Source: Actinomycetes bacterium (GTDB lineage: Bacteria > Actinomycetota > Actinomycetes > Actinomycetales > Microbacteriaceae). Taken from it: a stretch of 64,000 bases of DNA. The notes beneath the pieces were generated by a model. The model was not told the DNA's origin, ran no database searches, and saw only the letters and a program-made list of their open reading frames with translations. Shown piece by piece: positions 59,307-64,000 of the stretch. The DNA lies in NCBI GenBank assembly GCA_023451265.1, contig JAEYAG010000080.1, positions 1 to 64,000 of the forward strand. The letters are read 5' to 3'. The translations under genes and the position numbers were made by a program. The stretch's first letter is position 1. Every line of letters begins with the position of its first letter.

Positions 59307-60341
59307 ATGCCGACGATCCTTGCCGTTTCGGGGATTCTGATCGATCGTGCGTTCCCGGGGCTGGGGCAGAGCGCTGCGCAAAGGCGGCGCGCGCTCACGA
59401 TGAGCGCGGTTGTGAAGATCATCGGGCTGGCACGTCAGCACAACGTCGACGCCATCGTGATAGTGGGCGGACTCTTCGACGGCCAGTCGGTCGGCATCCA
59501 TTCGATCTCTGCGGCGATGCAGATCCTCGACACATTCGACGGTGTTGTGCTGATCGCGCCCGGCGCGCGCGATCCGTTCGATGAGGACGGCGAATACGGC
59601 GGGCCAGCGATGGGAAACAGGGCGCGCGTCTGGCGGACTTCCTCGTTCACCGAAGGTGCGTCGCTCGACGGAGCACGGATCCTCGGCCGCGCGTCCAAAC
59701 GCCCGAGCGGAGGCGACAGCCGCCTGCCCGATGTCGACCCGGCACAGGCCTCGATCGTCATCGGCGACGGGATTGATGTGTCGGATGCTGCGGCGTGGGC
59801 ATCACGGTCGCCCAACCGTCACGTCATCACGACAGGGGATCCTGAGCAGTTCGGCTCGGGCGTGACTGTGCTCGCCCCCGTGAACGCCGACGTTGGTCAT
59901 CCTTTCGGGCAGGCGGTGCTGGTCACTGTCGAGGCCGGCGGCCGCGTGGCCACGCGCGCTGCGTCCGTTCTCGAGGGCTCGCCCGCGACCGTCGATGTAG
60001 ACGTCACCGATGTTGCCGACACCATCGGATTGGCGAAGAGGATCAACTCGCAGGCTGAGACCATAGAGCCGTGGTCGGTTCTCCGCCTCAGCGGAGAGCT
60101 CCCGCAGGGCGTGCTCCTTCCATCGACGATCGGCTCAGCCCCGGTACGCGATGACATCATCCTCGACGAGTCGGCGCTGTCCTTCGCGTTCACAGAGCCC
60201 GCGTCCGGCGACCGCACCGCCCTCGCAGAGTTCCTCCGATCGGCGGCCGATGCCGCCGGCGACGACAAAGTCCGCCACCAGGCGATCGCCCTCGGACTGC
60301 AGGCGCTGGGATCGGTAGCGCGTGAGGTGGCGGCGCTGTGA
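59307..60341 (+). CDS. YhaO/SbcD-like calcineurin phosphoesterase with lost metal ligands
   Basis: 344 residues. The fold order is that of SbcD/Mre11/YhaO: ILAVSGILID start, HNVDAIVIVGGLFDGQSVGI, VVLIAPGARDPFDEDG and a beta-rich C-terminal half. Functional relatives have D-x-H, GDxxD and GNHD at these points, holding two manganese ions. Here they read SGI, GGLFD and GARD, so at least four of the ligands are replaced. Nuclease activity is therefore unlikely. Its stop overlaps the ATPase gene start (GTGA), so it probably survives as a structural or DNA-sensing subunit. Confidence 0.7.
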   Translation: MPTILAVSGILIDRAFPGLGQSAAQRRRALTMSAVVKIIGLARQHNVDAIVIVGGLFDGQSVGIHSISAAMQILDTFDGVVLIAPGARDPFDEDGEYGGPAMGNRARVWRTSSFTEGASLDGARILGRASKRPSGGDSRLPDVDPAQASIVIGDGIDVSDAAAWASRSPNRHVITTGDPEQFGSGVTVLAPVNADVGHPFGQAVLVTVEAGGRVATRAASVLEGSPATVDVDVTDVADTIGLAKRINSQAETIEPWSVLRLSGELPQGVLLPSTIGSAPVRDDIILDESALSFAFTEPASGDRTALAEFLRSAADAAGDDKVRHQAIALGLQALGSVAREVAAL

Positions 60342-63300
60342 GGTTCGACAAGATCCAGGCAACAGCGTTCGGCGCCCTACGCGGGCCGTCGCTGGAGTTC
60401 CCCGAGCGGATGACGATCGTCCACGGGCCGAATGAAGCGGGCAAGTCGACGTGGTTTGCCGCGATGTTCGCAGGACTGACCGGGCGCCGGGTAGCTCGCG
60501 GTCGCGGCACGAAGGCGCAGCAGGAGTTCCGCCGCCGACACAAGCCATGGGTCGGCTCGCAGTGGCGTGTCACCTGCGACATCGCTCTGGACTCCGGGCT
60601 CAGGCTCTCGTTTGAGCATGACCTGCAAGCCGGCACCGTTCGCATCACCGACCGAGGCCTCGACCGCTTCATCCCCCTTCCCCGACTTGAGCAGCAACTC
60701 GGGGTCACCCTGCAGTCCGACGAAGGCTTTGACGGCTCGGCTCTGCTCGGTCTCAACCGGGAGTCAGTGCGATCGACGATGTTCGTCGGGCAGGCCGACA
60801 TCCTCGACGTTCTGGTCAACGCGGGCGAACTGCAGGAGTTCGTTCAGCGGGCGGCCGCGACCGGCCACGTCGACGCGACGGCGGAGCAGGCGCTCGAGTG
60901 GATCGCCGAGCAGCGCCGAGAGCGTGTGGGGAGCCCCCATATCGGCAACCGCCCCCTTCGCGCGACGAGCGCAGCCCTCGACGCGGCCCGGACGGCGCTC
61001 GGCGACGCGATCGACGCCCGTCACAACGTGCAGGACCTGAGGATCCGCCTCGGCGGCTCCCGCACCGAACTGGCACGACGTGAGAGTGAACTCGGCGACC
61101 TGCGCAACGCAGTCGAGTGGTTCGAGATTGATGCACTGGCAAAGCGCATCGACCGCGCGCGTGAACTGAACCAGCAGATTGGGTCACTGGCGCAATCGCC
61201 TGCTCCCGCCGCGCAAGAACTGATCTCTCGCGTCACCACTGTGGCCGAGGCGTTCCGGTCACGAGGAGTCGAGCCGACGCCGCTCGAGGGCGACAGCGCG
61301 GAGACCATCCGGGCTGAGATCGACGCCCTCCCCGACATGCCCGCCGGCGACCGGCAACCCGCGCCAGCGGCAATCGAAGCCGAACGCGCTCTCAACGACG
61401 CCGAGGCCGCCCTCGAGACGCTCCGAGCCACAGCGCCGAGCGCCGTGGAAGAGATCGAAACGGATGCGTCTGCCGACGAGATCCGCGTGCTTGCCGAGCG
61501 CCTGGCCGAACCAGAGCCGACGCTCGCGCCAGGCACCCAGTTGCGCATAGAAGAGCTTGAAGCGCAGCACCGGGTCTCGACCGACGAGTACGCAAAGCGC
61601 CGGCAGGAGTACGACCGGGCGCTCGCTCACTACGCCGAGCAGCAGCGGGAATACGCCGGCCAGCGCGAACTGTACGAGACTGCGCGAGCGACCTACGAGG
61701 CCGACTATCGCGACTTCCAGAGCCAGGTCGCGGCGAAGAACACCGCCTACGAGGCGCAGCGGACCGCGGATGCCGAGCTCGCAAAAGCCGAGGCCCGCAG
61801 AGCCGAGCAGGAGCGCGCCGCAACGAGACGACGCGGCGTGGGGATCGGGCTGACGGCCGCCGGCGCGATTGCGATCATCATCGGCGTGATCGGTCTGGTG
61901 CTCGGCATCCCGTTCTTGGCGCTCGGGCTGGGGCTCGCTGGTGTCGCGGCGGCCGTTCCCGGGCTCGTCCTCGCGGTCAAACGCCGCCCGAGCGAGGCAA
62001 CGACGCCGCAGCCGAGGCGTATCGACATCCCGAGCGTGCGGGACGAGCCCGTTCGCCCGACACCACCTGAGCCGCCTCAGCCGGTGACCCTGGCAGCCCC
62101 GGGCGAGGCACCGCCCAGACCCGCGGCGCTGGTCGATGCAGAGCAGAGGCTCGCGCATTGGCAGACCTCGAGCCAGGAACACAAGGCGCTGCGTGATCAG
62201 GCAGAGGCAAGAATCGCAGAGCTACGACTGCCCTCTGATCCGTCTCGGCTTCGAGAGATCGCGCGTTCGCTGGATGACCGCGCCGCGGCACAGGACCGTG
62301 CGCGCCGCCACGCAGAGCAGACCGCAGCAGCCGAGCAGAGCGCCACGAAGGCGGCGCAGACCCTCCTGGCGGCGGTGGGCGGCTCATCGGCGTCCGACGT
62401 GTCGGTCGAGGATGCGCGACGGATGCTGGCGGATTACGTCTCCGCGTGCGCTGAGCGCGATCGCCTTGGCCGACTCGCGGAGCGGCGTGAGGAACTCGTA
62501 CGGATCCTCGATCAGAGAGTGCAGCGTGAGGGCGACCATGCCCGCGCGCTCGCAGCGTTCCACCGAACCGCTACCGACGTCGCTGCACTGGCCGCCGAGT
62601 TGGCCCTCCCCGTCGCGAGCGAGGACGACGGGCTCGCTCAGCTTGATGCGTGGCACGAGGAGCAGCGTCGACTCGCGCGCGTCGTCAGCGAACGCGTTGC
62701 GCTGGAAGGACGCCTCGAGCAGCTGCTCGACGGGACGTCCATCGACGACCTGGCACAAGCGCACTCGCGGCGCATCTCAGACGCGGGACCGCGGCCCGAA
62801 GCGGTTGACCCCACCGCCGCTGATCGGTTGGCCGCGGTCGAAGCACGACGGGATGCCGCCGCTGCTGAGGTCGCGCGCCAAGAGGGGCGGTTGCGCGAGG
62901 TTGAAGAGTCGTTGACGTCGATCCCCGAAGCGATGGAGCGCGAGGCCCTGGCTGAGCGCGACGCCCAGCGTGTGCGGAGCCTGGACCAATACCTCGCACT
63001 CGCTGAGACGCACTTGGCGATCGCGAAGGAGCGCGCACACGCCGACATCGCGCCTGTGCTCGAGAACACGATCCGTCCATGGCTTCCAAGGATCACCGGC
63101 GACAAGTACGTCGACGTTACGGTAGATCCGGCGACCCTCATGGTCCGAGCTGTCGAGTCTGGCGGGCGCCCGCGCGACGCCGACATCCTCTCCCACGGCA
63201 CGACGGAGCAGGTCTTCCTTCTGTTGAGGATCGCGCTCGCGCAGCATCTCGCGAGCACCGACGAAGTCGCCCCGCTTATCCTCGACGACGTCACTGTGCA

Positions 63301-63445
63301 GTCCGACCGGCAGCGCACTGAGGCGATACTTGAGCTCCTGCATGAGATCAGCAAGGACCGCCAAGTGATCTTCTTCACACAGGAGCTCGAGGTCATCAAC
63401 TGGGCACTGCAGAACCTGCCCCAACGAGCGGTCGTGGCGCTATGA
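60338..63445 (+). CDS. YhaN/SbcC-like SMC-type ATPase with a central membrane hairpin
   Basis: 1,035 residues. An N-terminal ABC half has Walker A HGPNEAGKST (29-38) and Q-loop FVGQADILDVL. Long coiled coils follow (about 200-500 and 570-900), interrupted at about 501-547 by two hydrophobic helices (VGIGLTAAGAIAIIIGVIGL; LALGLGLAGVAAAVPGLVLA) instead of the SbcC zinc hook. The C-terminal ABC half has the signature SHGTTEQVFLLLRIAL, Walker B PLILDDVTVQSD and FFTQELEVINWA. This is the YhaN architecture, paired with a YhaO-like protein as in Bacillus. It would hold a DNA-end-sensing ATPase at the membrane. Confidence 0.83.
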   Translation: MRFDKIQATAFGALRGPSLEFPERMTIVHGPNEAGKSTWFAAMFAGLTGRRVARGRGTKAQQEFRRRHKPWVGSQWRVTCDIALDSGLRLSFEHDLQAGTVRITDRGLDRFIPLPRLEQQLGVTLQSDEGFDGSALLGLNRESVRSTMFVGQADILDVLVNAGELQEFVQRAAATGHVDATAEQALEWIAEQRRERVGSPHIGNRPLRATSAALDAARTALGDAIDARHNVQDLRIRLGGSRTELARRESELGDLRNAVEWFEIDALAKRIDRARELNQQIGSLAQSPAPAAQELISRVTTVAEAFRSRGVEPTPLEGDSAETIRAEIDALPDMPAGDRQPAPAAIEAERALNDAEAALETLRATAPSAVEEIETDASADEIRVLAERLAEPEPTLAPGTQLRIEELEAQHRVSTDEYAKRRQEYDRALAHYAEQQREYAGQRELYETARATYEADYRDFQSQVAAKNTAYEAQRTADAELAKAEARRAEQERAATRRRGVGIGLTAAGAIAIIIGVIGLVLGIPFLALGLGLAGVAAAVPGLVLAVKRRPSEATTPQPRRIDIPSVRDEPVRPTPPEPPQPVTLAAPGEAPPRPAALVDAEQRLAHWQTSSQEHKALRDQAEARIAELRLPSDPSRLREIARSLDDRAAAQDRARRHAEQTAAAEQSATKAAQTLLAAVGGSSASDVSVEDARRMLADYVSACAERDRLGRLAERREELVRILDQRVQREGDHARALAAFHRTATDVAALAAELALPVASEDDGLAQLDAWHEEQRRLARVVSERVALEGRLEQLLDGTSIDDLAQAHSRRISDAGPRPEAVDPTAADRLAAVEARRDAAAAEVARQEGRLREVEESLTSIPEAMEREALAERDAQRVRSLDQYLALAETHLAIAKERAHADIAPVLENTIRPWLPRITGDKYVDVTVDPATLMVRAVESGGRPRDADILSHGTTEQVFLLLRIALAQHLASTDEVAPLILDDVTVQSDRQRTEAILELLHEISKDRQVIFFTQELEVINWALQNLPQRAVVAL

Positions 63446-63542
63446 GCCCGGGGTGTAGCCCGTCGATGTCGGTGCAAGCATCTAGTGTCGAGAGGGTCGC
63501 CTCCTGGGGAGGTCGCAATCCTGGGCCGGGAGGAAGTAGTAC

Positions 63543-64000
63543 ATGGCGCCAAAGCGCAAACTGATCGAAGTCTCGCTGCCACTCGAGGCGATCAACCGCG
63601 AGTCCGCTCGCGAAAAGTCGATCCGACACGGACACCCGTCGACGCTGCACCTGTGGTGGGCGCGGCGCCCGCTCGCCGCGGCGCGTGCCGTGCTGTTCGC
63701 GCAACTCGTCGATGACCCCTCATCGCACCCCGAGGAGTTCCCGACGGAAGAGGCGCAAGCCGTCGAACGCGAGCGTCTGCACCAGATCATCCGCGACCTC
63801 GTGGTGTGGGAGAACGTGCGCGACGAGCGCCTGCTCGCCCGGGCGCGCGCGGAGATCATGAAGTCCACGGACGGGAACCCGCCCGCGATCCTCGACCCCT
63901 TCGCCGGCGGCGGTACCATCCCGCTGGAGGCGCAGAGGCTGGGCCTCGAAGCCCACGCATCCGACCTCAATCCGGTCGCGGTGCTCATCAACAAGGCGCT
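63543..64000 (+). CDS. DUF1156 adenine-specific DNA methylase (5' part)
   Basis: The first 152 residues of a gene running off the right edge, from ATG 63543, with GGGAGG 9 bases upstream. [20 protein letters not shown], followed by [20 protein letters not shown], is the DUF1156 N-terminus. [20 protein letters not shown] (118-137) is methyltransferase motif I, which binds S-adenosylmethionine, and [15 protein letters not shown] motif II. The catalytic DPPY motif must lie beyond 64000. DUF1156 methylases are large (about 900 residues) and mark DNA in defence clusters with DUF499, DUF3883-helicase or SNF2 partners. The gap of 97 bp after the YhaN-like gene carries no terminator. Confidence 0.88.
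   Translation, partial: MAPKRKLIEVSLPLEAINRESAREKSIRHGHPSTLHLWWARRPLAAARAVLFAQLVDDPSSHPEEFPTEEAQAVERERLHQIIRDLVVWENVRDERLLARARAEIMKSTDGNPPAILDPFAGGGTIPLEAQRLGLEAHASDLNPVAVLINKA

Overview
The window is high-GC DNA from an actinobacterium, most likely a Microbacteriaceae member such as Microbacterium. The evidence is the base composition, GTG/TTG starts with AGGAGG ribosome sites, a DUF7882-type protein, a DUF4913/SCO6880-type conjugation operon, and Microbacterium-like glycosidase and ammonium-transporter genes. Nearly the whole window is accessory DNA: conjugation and integration modules, a metabolic cargo segment and three groups of defence or toxin genes.

Layout. 0-5.6 kb: the tail of an ISL3 transposase, then a leftward defence-like group (DUF4145 protein, small partner, OLD-type ATPase/TOPRIM nuclease, AbiJ/Ymh-like protein), a small kinase-like NTPase and a small unknown gene. 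5.7-9.6 kb: a MobF relaxase-helicase, a small unknown gene, and a small gene behind a LexA-like box. 9.7-30.0 kb: a catabolic segment with a cut GH13 remnant at its left edge, secreted GH30, GH16 and GH3 enzymes, a LacI regulator, a sugar ABC transporter with GH78 and GH43 enzymes, a frameshifted HVA1 gene, HutD, AmtB, and three adjacent decayed genes (M20 amidohydrolase, FAD oxidoreductase, TynB-like). 30.4-41.2 kb: an 11-gene leftward type IV secretion operon ending in SSB. 41.4-47.2 kb: an ArsR-like regulator, an IS481 transposase, a stand-alone PheRS-like ligase with a structured leader, and small genes. 47.4-53.8 kb: a tRNA-Ser(GCU) 3' fragment flanked by 11-bp-periodic repeats, an SPFH/SHOCT protein convergent with a membrane zinc-ribbon protein, then integrase, regulator, excisionase, NrdH-like redoxin and a chain of overlapping small genes. 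53.9-64 kb: a zeta-like toxin with a defective P-loop and its partner, a DUF3883 helicase, a YhaO/YhaN-like pair with a degenerate phosphoesterase, and the start of a DUF1156 DNA methylase.

How it works together. The relaxase and the secretion operon look like two halves of one conjugative element, separated by about 20 kb of cargo with a truncated gene at each edge. The cargo encodes a self-contained regulon. Secreted glycosidases release oligosaccharides, the ABC transporter imports them, and cytoplasmic GH78/GH43 enzymes finish hydrolysis. LacI probably controls this through a TGAAGCGCTTCA operator that is also found 7 kb away at the GH30 gene. The tRNA fragment marks an integration site, with a second integrase-bearing element and a restriction/defence island to its right. 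Functions below were assigned by reading motifs; no database search was run.
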